Source of the DNA: an uncultured Bacteroidales bacterium
GTDB lineage: Bacteria; Bacteroidota; Bacteroidia; Bacteroidales; Paludibacteraceae
DNA: 64,000 bases
Assembly (NCBI GenBank): GCA_934716995.1
Contig: CAKUYO010000002.1
Location: 62,001 to 126,000, forward strand
Direction of reading: 5' to 3'
Position 1 is the stretch's first letter. Every line of letters starts with the position of its first letter. Positions 40,876-49,687 of the stretch are shown here, piece by piece. The translations under genes were made by a program, and so were the position numbers. The notes beneath the pieces are model-generated. The model saw nothing but the letters and a program-made list of their open reading frames with translations. It was not told the origin of the DNA and ran no database searches.

Positions 40876-42183
40876 TTATTCTTCGCGTTTGATATGGGCA
40901 CCGATGGCGTTGAGACGGGATTCGATATCCTCGTAACCGCGGTCGATCTGGTCGATGTGGTCAATGCGGCTGGTACCGTCCGCCGCCATTGCCGCAATGA
41001 GCATGGCTATACCCGCACGAATATCAGGAGAGGTCATGTTGTTGTGGCGGAGACGCATTTGGCGGTCGTGCCCGATGACGACGGCGCGGTGCGGGTCGCA
41101 GAGAATAATCTGCGCCCCCATGTCAATCAACTTATCGACAAAGAAGAGACGGCTCTCGAACATCTTCTGGTGAATGAGGACGGAACCGCGTGCCTGCGTG
41201 GCAACCACGAGGATGACGGAGAGCAGGTCGGGCGTGAGTCCGGGCCACGGTGCGTCCGCCACGGTAAGGATAGAGCCGTCGAGGAAAGATTCTATCTGGT
41301 AGTGTTCCTGTGCGGGAATGTATATATCATCGCCCTGCTGGATCACCTGAATACCCAGCCGGCGGAAGGATTCGGGTATGATACCGAGATCACGGTAGGA
41401 GACATTGCAGATCGTAAGTTCACTGCCCGTGATAGCCGCCATACCGATAAACGAACCGACCTCAATCATATCGGGAAGGAGAGTATGCTCCGTGCTATGG
41501 AGAGCGGACACGCCCGTGATAGTGAGCAGGTTGGAACCAACGCCCTGTATCTGTGCGCCCATACGATTGAGCATACGGCATAGTTGCTGTATATAAGGCT
41601 CACAGGCGGCGTTGTAGATAGTAGTGGTACCCTCGGCAAGGACGGATGCCATAATGATATTCGCCGTACCCGTTACGCTGGCCTCGTCAAGCAGCATATA
41701 GGTGCCACGGAGACGCTGTCCGCTGAAATGATACGCACGGAGGTCGTGGTCGTAAGTGAAAGCGGCACCGAGGTTGAGCATACCCTGGAAGTGTGTATCC
41801 AAGCGCCGGCGACCGATCTTGTCTCCGCCCGGTTTGGCATAGGTAACCTCGCCGAACCGTGCCAACAGAGGACCGATAAGCATTACCGAGCCGCGCAGGC
41901 GGTTGCACTTGCGGAGAAACTCGGGGCTATGGAGCCATCCTGTATCGATATTGCGGGCGCAGAAAGCATACCTGCCTTTGGCAAGGTGCTGCACCGAGAC
42001 GCCCATGGATTGGAGCAGGTCAATCAGGTTATTGACATCAAGAATATCAGGCAGGTTGTTCATTATGATTTCGTCCTGCGTAAGGAGTACGGCACACAGC
42101 ACCTGCAGGGCTTCGTTTTTCGCCCCTTGCGGGGTGATAGTGCCGTGCAGTTTGTGTCCGCCTTCTACAATAAAACTTGCCAT
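40876..42183 (-). CDS. murA: UDP-N-acetylglucosamine 1-carboxyvinyltransferase MurA (Cys-to-Asp active site)
   Basis: 435 aa, two EPSP-synthase-like domains. Substrate residues K22-N23 are present in QGAKNEAL. In the active-site loop the usual PGGC-x-IG reads PGGDKIGRRRLDTHF: the catalytic Cys (115 in E. coli) is Asp121 (codon 41823-41821). Cys-to-Asp MurA enzymes remain active but resist fosfomycin, which alkylates the Cys. It makes the first committed peptidoglycan precursor; murB follows upstream on the same strand, 107 bp away. Confidence 0.95.
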   Translation of the reverse strand: MASFIVEGGHKLHGTITPQGAKNEALQVLCAVLLTQDEIIMNNLPDILDVNNLIDLLQSMGVSVQHLAKGRYAFCARNIDTGWLHSPEFLRKCNRLRGSVMLIGPLLARFGEVTYAKPGGDKIGRRRLDTHFQGMLNLGAAFTYDHDLRAYHFSGQRLRGTYMLLDEASVTGTANIIMASVLAEGTTTIYNAACEPYIQQLCRMLNRMGAQIQGVGSNLLTITGVSALHSTEHTLLPDMIEVGSFIGMAAITGSELTICNVSYRDLGIIPESFRRLGIQVIQQGDDIYIPAQEHYQIESFLDGSILTVADAPWPGLTPDLLSVILVVATQARGSVLIHQKMFESRLFFVDKLIDMGAQIILCDPHRAVVIGHDRQMRLRHNNMTSPDIRAGIAMLIAAMAADGTSRIDHIDQIDRGYEDIESRLNAIGAHIKREE

Positions 42184-42225
42184 ATTGAGTTTATTTTTAA
42201 ATCTTTATATATCTTTCAACAATAG

Positions 42226-42247
42226 CCTATCCTCCTTACATCCTATA
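42226..42247. repeat. Two 11-bp units related to the 8861 tract
   Basis: cctatcctcct (42226-42236) and tacatcctata (42237-42247) in the murB-murA spacer. Confidence 0.55.
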
Positions 42248-42290
42248 ACAAATTCCGGCTTGTTGGTATGGATTTGCTGTTAATGTTTCT

Positions 42291-43283
42291 TTAGATGTAA
42301 TTGACTTCGGGGGAGAGAGTGATGGAGAAGTGGGAACGGACGGAGGCGATGACGGAGCGGGCGAGACGGATGATGTCGTCGGGCGTGGCAGTGCCTGTAG
42401 CATTGATGATGACCAGCGGCTGACGCTCAAAGACCTGTGCGCCACCGACGGTCTTCCCCTTGCAGCCGCATTGCTCGATAAGCCATGCAGCAGGAATCTT
42501 GACACCGTCCTTGGTTTCATAATGGGGGATAGCAGGATATTGCGCCTGCAAAGCCCCGAACTGCGAGACGGGAATAACGGGGTTTTTGAAGAAACTGCCT
42601 GCGGAACCGAGTTCGTCCACCTCGGGCAGTTTCTGCCGACGGATACGGATGACGGCATCGCGCACCTCGCGCAACGACTGCGGATTGAGGGCGCGGAGGT
42701 TGCCATAGTCGAGGTGCAAAACGGGATGTTTCTCCAAGCGATAGACCACGCTTGTTACAACATACTGCCCGCGGAGTTCGTTTTTGAAGATACTGTCGCG
42801 ATAGCCGTAACGGCACTCCTCATTGGTGAACGTGCGCGTTTTGCCCGTAGCGACCTCGACCGTATTGACGCTGGCAATGACATCTTTGGCTTCCACGCCA
42901 TACGCCCCGACATTCTGCACCGCCGAGGCTCCCACCTCTCCGGGGATATGGCTCAGGTTCTCCAAGCCGCCGAGCCCCATATCGACGATCTGCTCAATGA
43001 GTTCGTCCAAGACCAAACCCGACTCCGCTTCAACAAGCACTGAATCGGAGTCCTCATCGAGGGCGCGTGCACGACACATACAAGAATGGAGAAGGACGCC
43101 ATCGAAGTCTTTGGTAAACAGCAGATTGGAACCTGCACCGACAGCCAAAAGCGGTTGCCCCGCATAGCGGCGGAGCAGGTCTTGGAGTTCGGCAACGGAT
43201 GTATATTCCGCCCATACGCGCGTGCGCACGCTCATCTTGAACGTGTTGTGCCCGAGGAGGGAGATGTTTTCTTGGACAGTCAT
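42291..43283 (-). CDS. murB: UDP-N-acetylenolpyruvoylglucosamine reductase
   Basis: 330 aa, type I MurB. FAD-binding GAGSNLLFTKDFDGVLL near 51-67 and SHIPGEVGASAVQNVGAYG; catalytic Ser in GSAGSFFKNPV near 225-235 and the C-terminal Glu in LSPEVNYI. It reduces the MurA product with NADPH, giving UDP-MurNAc. Together with murA it forms a cell-wall precursor pair; nadE lies upstream on the same strand. Confidence 0.95.
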   Translation of the reverse strand: MTVQENISLLGHNTFKMSVRTRVWAEYTSVAELQDLLRRYAGQPLLAVGAGSNLLFTKDFDGVLLHSCMCRARALDEDSDSVLVEAESGLVLDELIEQIVDMGLGGLENLSHIPGEVGASAVQNVGAYGVEAKDVIASVNTVEVATGKTRTFTNEECRYGYRDSIFKNELRGQYVVTSVVYRLEKHPVLHLDYGNLRALNPQSLREVRDAVIRIRRQKLPEVDELGSAGSFFKNPVIPVSQFGALQAQYPAIPHYETKDGVKIPAAWLIEQCGCKGKTVGGAQVFERQPLVIINATGTATPDDIIRLARSVIASVRSHFSITLSPEVNYI

Positions 43284-43293
43284 AGGAGGTAAA

Positions 43294-43338
43294 CGTTGTT
43301 TGCGTTGTTTGCGTTGTTTGCGTTGTTTGCGTTATTGG
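43294..43338. repeat. 9-bp tandem repeat between nadE and murB
   Basis: Four perfect cgttgtttg units (43294, 43303, 43312, 43321) and a diverged cgttattgg. The nadE stop codon (43334-43332) falls in the last unit, so copy-number change would not alter either protein but would change the spacer. Confidence 0.8.
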
Positions 43339-45284
43339 GGGCAGCAGACATCGCTGGGCATACGCCAGTCGCCGCGGGGGGAGAGACTGACACACACCAC
43401 TTTCGGTCCGTCGGGCATACAAGAGCGTTTGAACTGCTGCTGGTAGAAACGGCGGAAGAAGACGCCAAGCCAATGGTTGATGGTCTCTGCGTCGTACTTG
43501 TCGGCAAACGCCTGCGAAGCCATATAGGCTATTTTGTCGCGCGTGAAGCCGTAGCGGAGATAATAGTAGATAAAGAAATCGTGGAGTTCGTAGGGACCGA
43601 CTTTGTCTTCGGTGATCTGGGCGATATTACCATTCTCGTCCGCAGGCAGCAACTCGGGAGAGACGGGGGTATCGATGACATCCAGCAGGACACGGCGCGT
43701 ATCCTCGCCAAACATATTCTCCGCCGCATAGCGCACCATATAGCGCACAAGGGTCTTGGGAATACCCGCATTGATACCGTACATAGACATCTGGTCACCT
43801 GAATAGGTCGCCCATCCGAGGGCAAGTTCGCTCAAGTCGCCCGTGCCGACCACGATGCCGTTGTGCTTGTTCGCCATATCCATCAGGACAAGCGTACGGA
43901 TACGCGCCTGGGCGTTCTCATAGGTAACATCGTGGGTATTTATATCGTGCCCGATGTCGGCAAGGTGCTGCGTAGCGACATCGCGGATAGGAATTTCGCA
44001 GACAGTAACGCCGAGTTGCTCCATCATAGCGAGGGCATTCCGGTAGGTGCGGTCGCTTGTACCGAAACCCGGCATAGTGATACCGAGGACACGCTTGCGG
44101 TCGTAGCCGAGGTTGTCTGCCGCCAAGACGCAAACCAGAAGTGCCAGTGTGGAGTCCAAACCGCCCGAGATACCGACGACGACCGTCTCGGAATGTGTAT
44201 GCTCCCAACGGCGCATCAGTCCGCTCGTCTGAATAGAGAATACATCCATACAATAGGTATCTTCATCACCCTTGGCTGGCAGGAAAGGTGTGGTGGAGAA
44301 AGTGCGGTGAACAGGCTCGGTTTGGACGCTTTCCATATCGTCGGTCATCCGTTCCAGAGGTGCCACGTTGATCTTGCGATAATGCCCGTGCTTGTCTTTG
44401 GTAAAGTTGGTATTGCGCTGGCGGTCGGTGCGAAGCCGCTCGACATCAATCTCCTGGATAATCATAGACGAGGTGCGCAGAAAGCGTTCGCCCTCGCAGA
44501 GCAGGTCTCCGTTCTCGGCGATGTAGGTTGAGCCCGAATAGACCACATCGGTGGTGCTTTCGCCCACGCCCGAAGAGGTATATACATAGCCGCAATGGAC
44601 GCGTGCCGACTGCTGGGTGATCATCCTGCGCCGGAAAGCGTTCTTACCCACGAGGCAGTTGCTGCTCGAGAGGTTGAAGATCAGTTCCGCCCCCTGGATA
44701 GCCAACTGGGTGGACGGCGGGAGAGGGCTCCAGAGATCCTCGCAGATCTCGATACCGAAACTATAGTTGCGCGTGGTAAAAAGCAGGTCGGGACCAAACG
44801 GCACATCGCCGCTCCAGATCTCGATAGTGGGAATACGCGGTGCAACGGTGTTCCACGAGTACTCGAGTGCCAAACGCCCGGAAGTGAACCATCGTTTCTC
44901 GTAGAATTCGCCCGTATTGGGGAGGTTGATCTTCGGTACGACACCCAAGACCTCGCCATCGGTCATCACAAAAGCGCAGTTGAAGAGATTGTTATCCACC
45001 TGCAAAGGCGCACCGATAAGTACGATAAGGGGTTTCTCGCGGGTAAAAGCGCATATATCTTCGAGTGCGGCAAGCGCATCCTGCTGGAGTTGGCGGGTAA
45101 AGAACAGATCGGCGCACGTGTAGCCGGTAAGGGTCAGTTCGGGGAAACAAATCACCTCCACGCCCTCATTGACTGCCTCCTGTATTTGCTGTTTCACTTG
45201 CTGTGCGTTGTATTTACAATCCGCCACACGGATCATAGGCACCGCTGCAGCCACTCGCACAAAACCAAAATTCGCATTTTGCAT
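43332..45284 (-). CDS. nadE: Glutamine-dependent NAD+ synthetase
   Basis: 650 aa, two domains. N-terminal nitrilase-type glutaminase (about 1-280) with Glu in CFPELTLTGYTCADLFF, Lys in VVPKINLPNTGEF and Cys in GIEICEDLWSP. C-terminal synthetase with the ATP-binding SGGLDS loop (VVGISGGLDSTLALLV) near 370. It amidates nicotinate adenine dinucleotide using ammonia released from glutamine. Full length for the eukaryote-like/Bacteroidota form. Confidence 0.95.
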   Translation of the reverse strand: MQNANFGFVRVAAAVPMIRVADCKYNAQQVKQQIQEAVNEGVEVICFPELTLTGYTCADLFFTRQLQQDALAALEDICAFTREKPLIVLIGAPLQVDNNLFNCAFVMTDGEVLGVVPKINLPNTGEFYEKRWFTSGRLALEYSWNTVAPRIPTIEIWSGDVPFGPDLLFTTRNYSFGIEICEDLWSPLPPSTQLAIQGAELIFNLSSSNCLVGKNAFRRRMITQQSARVHCGYVYTSSGVGESTTDVVYSGSTYIAENGDLLCEGERFLRTSSMIIQEIDVERLRTDRQRNTNFTKDKHGHYRKINVAPLERMTDDMESVQTEPVHRTFSTTPFLPAKGDEDTYCMDVFSIQTSGLMRRWEHTHSETVVVGISGGLDSTLALLVCVLAADNLGYDRKRVLGITMPGFGTSDRTYRNALAMMEQLGVTVCEIPIRDVATQHLADIGHDINTHDVTYENAQARIRTLVLMDMANKHNGIVVGTGDLSELALGWATYSGDQMSMYGINAGIPKTLVRYMVRYAAENMFGEDTRRVLLDVIDTPVSPELLPADENGNIAQITEDKVGPYELHDFFIYYYLRYGFTRDKIAYMASQAFADKYDAETINHWLGVFFRRFYQQQFKRSCMPDGPKVVCVSLSPRGDWRMPSDVCCPQ

Positions 45285-45313
45285 ACAGATAAGTAAGAAT
45301 TAAGAGACAGGCG

Positions 45314-45345
45314 CAAAGTTAGCAATAAAATATGAATATGGCAAG
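45314..45345 (-). promoter_or_regulatory. Promoter of nadE
   Basis: Minus strand CTTG (45345-45342), 20 bp, TAACTTTG (45321-45314). The -7 element is a full match, the -33 element three of four. The ATG at 45284 follows after about 23 nt of leader. Confidence 0.65.
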
Positions 45346-45422
45346 CAAAGATATTTCAAAGGGCACAGCAAAAGTCTCAAAAGAGAAAAAATGCAGAAAA
45401 AGTAGAGAAAAACATCACAAAA

Positions 45423-45454
45423 TTTGTGTATGTCAAAAAAATGCCGTACCTTTG
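45423..45454 (+). promoter_or_regulatory. Promoter of tRNA-Glu
   Basis: TTTG (45423-45426), 20 bp, TACCTTTG (45447-45454). The 28 bp at 45443-45470 recur exactly, inverted, in the tRNA-Lys promoter (45987-46014). Confidence 0.85.
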
Positions 45455-45492
45455 CACCCGCTTTTGAGAAAGAAAGCAAAAACAATAACCTT

Positions 45493-45568
45493 GGTGCTAT
45501 CGTCTAGTGGCCTAGGACAACGGCCTCTCACGCCGTAAACCCCGGTTCGAGTCCGGGTAGCACTACCA
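45493..45568 (+). tRNA. tRNA-Glu (CTC)
   Basis: 76 nt with encoded CCA. Acceptor ggtgcta/tagcact (G-T at the first pair), D-arm, anticodon stem acggc/gccgt around ctctcac giving anticodon CTC, and T-arm cccgg-ttcgagt-ccggg. Reads GAG codons. Confidence 0.95.
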
Positions 45569-45575
45569 AGAGAAA

Positions 45576-45609
45576 AGAGAAATCGGAATCGGTTTCTCTT
45601 TTTTTTTGT
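45576..45609 (+). terminator. Terminator after tRNA-Glu
   Basis: agagaaa (45576-45582) pairs with tttctct (45593-45599) and is followed by about ten T. Eight bases past the CCA end. Confidence 0.85.
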
Positions 45610-45683
45610 TGTGCGACTTTGCAGACACGACAACGATGAAAGCAACAAAAAAAGCAAAACAAAACTTTCTTACAGCATGAGAA

Positions 45684-45834
45684 ATATGTGAGTTCGAGAT
45701 AAAAAACTCCTTTGCCGCAAAGCGGCAAGAAATCCAAGTAAATTGTTGTTTTTGCAGCCACAAATTGCCATAAATTTTATTCGCCTACGGCGGAGAAATA
45801 TGGCATTATGCTCTTATTATTGAATTGACGCTAA
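45684..45834. repeat. Family A repeat (MITE-like), about 150 bp
   Basis: Left end atatgtgagttcgagata (45684-45701), core with gccgcaaagcggc near 45713 and cgcctacgg near 45782, right end ttattgaattgacgctaa (about 45817-45834). The second hairpin is partly decayed (ggcggagaaa). It lies between the two tRNA genes. Confidence 0.65.
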
Positions 45835-45854
45835 TCACATTATACCCAAGAAAA

Positions 45855-45887
45855 ACAAAAAAGAGATTGCCAACCAAGACAATCTCT
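45855..45887 (-). terminator. Terminator after tRNA-Lys
   Basis: agagattg (45862-45869) with caatctct (45880-45887); on the minus strand followed by TTTTTTGTTTTT. Confidence 0.85.
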
Positions 45888-45892
45888 CTCTG

Positions 45893-45965
45893 TGTCCCCC
45901 GAGGGACTCGAACCCTCGACCCACTGATTAAGAGTCAGTTGCTCTACCAACTGAGCTAGGGAGAC
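45893..45965 (-). tRNA. tRNA-Lys (CTT)
   Basis: 73 nt without encoded CCA (the genome continues CAG after the discriminator A). Acceptor gtctccc/gggggac, D-arm tagctcagttggtagagca, anticodon loop ctcttaa giving CTT, T-arm gaggg-ttcgagt-ccctc. Reads AAG codons. Confidence 0.95.
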
Positions 45966-46002
45966 ATTCGTATGAAACAATGCTTTTTCTCAAAAGCGGG
46001 TG

Positions 46003-46034
46003 CAAAGGTACGGCTATTTTTTTGATTATGCAAA
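46003..46034 (-). promoter_or_regulatory. Promoter of tRNA-Lys
   Basis: Minus strand TTTG (46034-46031), 20 bp, TACCTTTG (46010-46003), followed by the same gcacccgcttttgaga leader start as tRNA-Glu. Confidence 0.85.
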
Positions 46035-46164
46035 TTTGGCTGTCATTTTTCTACATTTTTCGTGTTTTTATATAGTTGGGCAGGATTTTGCGCAGCCGGC
46101 AAAGGTTTTATGAAAGCCCCAAAGCAAACACACTCATGGGTAAACGCCCTGCAAGAACAGTTCC

Positions 46165-46186
46165 CGTTGCCGTGTCGTTGCCGTAA
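46165..46186. repeat. 11-bp direct repeat, two units
   Basis: cgttgccgtgt (46165-46175) and cgttgccgtaa (46176-46186), nearly identical to the pair at 34591-34612. Confidence 0.7.
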
Positions 46187-46252
46187 AACAGAGCCAACCT
46201 GTCAAGACGACACCCTGTTTTAGAAACTGTCATGTTAAATTTGCACATAATT

Positions 46253-46284
46253 ATTGCATTATTGGCATTTTTTGCGTAACTTTG
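46253..46284 (+). promoter_or_regulatory. Promoter of the first surface-protein module
   Basis: ATTG (46253-46256), 20 bp, TAACTTTG (46277-46284). Its position shows that the in-frame ATG at 46254 is inside the promoter, so translation must start at 46314. Confidence 0.75.
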
Positions 46285-46313
46285 CAGCGTGTTTTTACAG
46301 GGCTACAAAAAAG

Positions 46314-49300
46314 ATGACAAACCATCATTTATTTCGCATATATTGCAGTTTGGCTTTGCTGTGTACAGCCATAGCAGGCTACGGGCAGACATTCGAGAAA
46401 TTACCTTACGAATTCGGTTTTGAGGACACGGAGTCGTCTGAGTTGGGCAAATGGGTGCTCAACCCCGGTATGGGTACATACGACACCGATTCTCTCATCG
46501 ACCAATGGTGCGTGGGCGAAGCGTTGCGTAGCAGCGGGGACAAGGGACTCTATATGTCGAACAGCGGGGGATTGAACTCGGATGTAGGCAAACGCTACCT
46601 GTTTATCAACAAGATGACGGGCGAGATTGAATTGATTATCGGCAACCCGAAATATGTGCAGTTCGCTTACCGCGATTTTATACTACCGACAGGAAATTAC
46701 TATGTCTGCTTCGATTATATCAGTCCGAATATGCAGTTGGCGGCGGGGTATGTTACGTTCATCCAGCCGCCGACGGCACAATCGAACAAAGTAACGCTGC
46801 AACGCGGAACGGACGTATTGCCGACAGTGAACCCGACTATAGGTCCGGCAAGCGGGGCGGAGACGTGGAATACGGCGAACTTCAACCTGAACGTAACGCA
46901 ACCGTCGAACGGCGAAGTGCGCTATGTGCGGCTATGGTTTGCGTGGCTAAACTCGGAGGCGGACTCTATACAACAGGGTATCAGCGGGGCGATAGACAAC
47001 ATACAAATTGTGGAGAACAAGTTCCCGCTGCCGACCGGTTTTACGGGGACGGTGGAGAACTGCGACCACGTGGTGTTTGAATGGAGTCCAGTAGCGACGC
47101 GATACCAGTTCCAATACCGCCGCATAGGGGAAAGTGTATGGAAAAACCGCTGGGTGAACAACAGCAGCACCTATACGCTGCAGAACATGAAGGAGGGTGT
47201 CTATGATTTCCGTGTGCGGAGTATGGACATACAGACCGACGTGCAAGGCAAATCCGACACGGTGTACAGCCCGTATGCATACATAAACAATTTTACGGTT
47301 TTCTGTCCGGAGTTGCACTGTATCAACTACTCGAACCTGCACGACACCACGTTGGCGCATTGTACTTACAGCACTACCAATACAGACGGATATGAGGTCA
47401 ATAAGAACAAGCCCTTTGAAAAGACGGGTGTGATAGACCAAGGTCCGAACTCGATACTCTCGCGCCATACGGTGGTATGGGACACGACGGCGACCGACCC
47501 GCGCACGGGCGGGAAACTGCGTATGGTACCACGGGGCGAGACCTCGAGTGTGCGTTTGGGCAACTGGGAAACGAGCAACGGCACGGAAGCGATCACTTAT
47601 CCGTATTATGTGGACAAGAACAGCGAGATACTGCTGCTGCGGTATGCAATAGTGCTACAAGATCCGACGGGGCATAGCGAAGACCAGATGCCCCGGTTTG
47701 TATTGGAAGTGAAAGACGAGAACGGACAGCCGGTGGACGCAACATGCGGTCGTGTGGATCTGAACCCGCTGAGCAACGACCCCGGTTGGCAGACCATCAA
47801 GGGACAGACTATGGATGCCGACATTGTCTATAAAGACTGGACAACGCTCGGACTGAACCTGAGCGATTACGAGGGGCGGACGCTGTATATCAGCGTAGCG
47901 ACCTACGACTGTTTTCTCTCGGCACACTATGGATATGCCTATTTCACATTGGATTGCGAGTCAGCCAACATCAAGAACACCGGTTGCGGAAAGGATGTGA
48001 TGGAAGTAGCAGCCCCCGACGGATTCAACTACGAATGGCGGACGGAGGATGGCACCATACGTTCCACCGACCGCACGGTAGAGATACGCTCCACCGACCC
48101 GACCGACTGGACGTGCCGACTGACCTCGAAAGAGAACACCGGCTGCCGGTTCGAACTGAGCATCAACACCACGGCACGCTGGCCGCAAGCGGAGTTCGGA
48201 CTGCTCTATACCCCGCAGAACTGCGAAAACCGCTATACGATCACCAATACGAGTTATGTATGGGTGAACGAGGACGGCAAGCATATCGAGTACCGCGACG
48301 AGGGCTGCGAAAACTACGAATGGGAATTCAGCACAGGCGCACAAGACTACACCACCGACCCCAATCCCGGATATATCATTTTTCCTGCCGAGGGCGGAAA
48401 ACACTGGGTACACCTGACAGCGAAGAACGGTATCGGGGAGGGAGCCTGTATGTCGGATACGACAATAGAAGTAACGGTGCCGCGTATAGGAGACACACAG
48501 GAGGCTGTATATGACACCATCTGCGAGGGCAGTTGGACGGACTGGCACGGCACCCGATACACCACCGGCGGCATATATACTTTCCAAGGGCAAGCCCCCG
48601 AAACGGGTTGCTACGCGAATGACACACTGTATCTGACCGTAAATCCGCAAGGCTTTACCGAACTGGCTGACACGACGGTTTGCTACGGCGATACGGTGCG
48701 GCTGGACAGCCTGTGGACGGATGTATCGAGAACGATGCGGCTCGTATTGCCCAACCGATACGGTTGCGACAGCACGATCATACGCAAGGTAACGGTTCTG
48801 CCCGAACTGATGCCTATCATAGAAGCGCAGGAAGCGGACAGCGCACACCTGTACGGCTACATACACATAACCATTTCGGAGTACTCGAATGTATCACGGT
48901 TCACCGTCAACGACACGGAATATACCGAGTCGGTGACATTGGACAGCCTGAGAGGCGGCATATATACGATGAATTTCTATAACGATTATGGTTGCTCTGT
49001 CAGCGAAGAGATACGTATGTGCCGCTATATGATTTTCCAACGCTGGAATGATGTCATCTCACTGATGAATGCGGATTACGAGGGCGGCGGAACGTTTACG
49101 GGTTATCAATGGTACGAGAACGGCGAACCGATTGCGGGGGCAAACCGTTCGTATTACTACAAAGCAGGCGGGTTGTCGGCAAACGACTATTATACCTGTT
49201 TGGTCACCCTGCCGGACGGAACGCAGGAGATGAGTTGCGTATTTGTGCCAACGGCGGGTTCTGTTGATGAACAGGTATCACTCTCGCCATCGTACATCCG

Positions 49301-49496
49301 CAGCGGGCAAAGCGTGGTGGTATCCGTACCGCAGAAAGCGCAAGTACGCGGGTACAACACAATGGGGCTGCCCGTATTCACCACCGATGTACCGGCAGGA
49401 GAAAGCACATTGCCACTGTCTATGGAACGGGGAATGTATATCCTGGTAGTATCGTCGCCCGACGGCAACAAGCCGTTCAGAGTGGTCGTGGAATAG
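46314..49496 (+). CDS. Large secreted protein with T9SS-type C-terminal sorting domain (copy 1)
   Basis: 1,060 aa from ATG 46314, with signal peptide MTNHHLFRIYCSLALLCTAI ending at AGYGQ. In order: a jelly-roll/choice-of-anchor-J-like module (about 25-235, FEDTESSELGKWVL), a fibronectin-III-like domain (ENCDHVVFEWSPVATRYQF), a second jelly-roll with SVRLGNWETSNGTEAITYPY and SAHYGYAYFTLDCES, a PKD-like domain (YEWEFSTGAQDYT), two CEG/CYGDT-type repeats (about 720-850), and a C-terminal ~75-residue domain ending RGMYILVVSSPDGNKPFRVV. That end fits a T9SS sorting domain in shape. Probably exported to the cell surface as an adhesin or binding protein; no enzyme motif is seen. Paralogue of the gene at 51788. 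Confidence 0.85.
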   Translation: MTNHHLFRIYCSLALLCTAIAGYGQTFEKLPYEFGFEDTESSELGKWVLNPGMGTYDTDSLIDQWCVGEALRSSGDKGLYMSNSGGLNSDVGKRYLFINKMTGEIELIIGNPKYVQFAYRDFILPTGNYYVCFDYISPNMQLAAGYVTFIQPPTAQSNKVTLQRGTDVLPTVNPTIGPASGAETWNTANFNLNVTQPSNGEVRYVRLWFAWLNSEADSIQQGISGAIDNIQIVENKFPLPTGFTGTVENCDHVVFEWSPVATRYQFQYRRIGESVWKNRWVNNSSTYTLQNMKEGVYDFRVRSMDIQTDVQGKSDTVYSPYAYINNFTVFCPELHCINYSNLHDTTLAHCTYSTTNTDGYEVNKNKPFEKTGVIDQGPNSILSRHTVVWDTTATDPRTGGKLRMVPRGETSSVRLGNWETSNGTEAITYPYYVDKNSEILLLRYAIVLQDPTGHSEDQMPRFVLEVKDENGQPVDATCGRVDLNPLSNDPGWQTIKGQTMDADIVYKDWTTLGLNLSDYEGRTLYISVATYDCFLSAHYGYAYFTLDCESANIKNTGCGKDVMEVAAPDGFNYEWRTEDGTIRSTDRTVEIRSTDPTDWTCRLTSKENTGCRFELSINTTARWPQAEFGLLYTPQNCENRYTITNTSYVWVNEDGKHIEYRDEGCENYEWEFSTGAQDYTTDPNPGYIIFPAEGGKHWVHLTAKNGIGEGACMSDTTIEVTVPRIGDTQEAVYDTICEGSWTDWHGTRYTTGGIYTFQGQAPETGCYANDTLYLTVNPQGFTELADTTVCYGDTVRLDSLWTDVSRTMRLVLPNRYGCDSTIIRKVTVLPELMPIIEAQEADSAHLYGYIHITISEYSNVSRFTVNDTEYTESVTLDSLRGGIYTMNFYNDYGCSVSEEIRMCRYMIFQRWNDVISLMNADYEGGGTFTGYQWYENGEPIAGANRSYYYKAGGLSANDYYTCLVTLPDGTQEMSCVFVPTAGSVDEQVSLSPSYIRSGQSVVVSVPQKAQVRGYNTMGLPVFTTDVPAGESTLPLSMERGMYILVVSSPDGNKPFRVVVE

Positions 49497-49543
49497 GAAC
49501 GTTAATTGGTTGTGATTTTTTTTGGGGGGTGGGACATAAAATT

Positions 49544-49622
49544 AACGTGAGTTCGATATAACGAAAACTTATAAAAACAAAACCTTCAAAACCTATCTTG
49601 CGGGGCAACACGCCCCGCGCTT
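49544..49622. repeat. Family A terminal sequence fused to a family C hairpin
   Basis: aacgtgagttcgatata (49544-49560) is followed by aaaacaaaaccttcaaaacc and hairpin gcgggg/ccccgc around caacacg (49600-49618). Compared with the copy at 19672-19718 (gcggcg/cgccgc) the stem has a compensatory C-G to G-C change. A T8G6 tract precedes it (49516-49529). No gene is seen in 49497-49687. Confidence 0.6.
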
Positions 49623-49687
49623 AGAGAAAATAATTAACGGTGTAATTACACGATCATTGGCGTTACAAGTAGAAACAAAAAAGACAA

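Noticed and set aside
45300..45500. Prophage or integrative element at the tRNA genes
   Set aside because: No integrase, no att-like duplication of the tRNA 3' ends and no phage genes are present.
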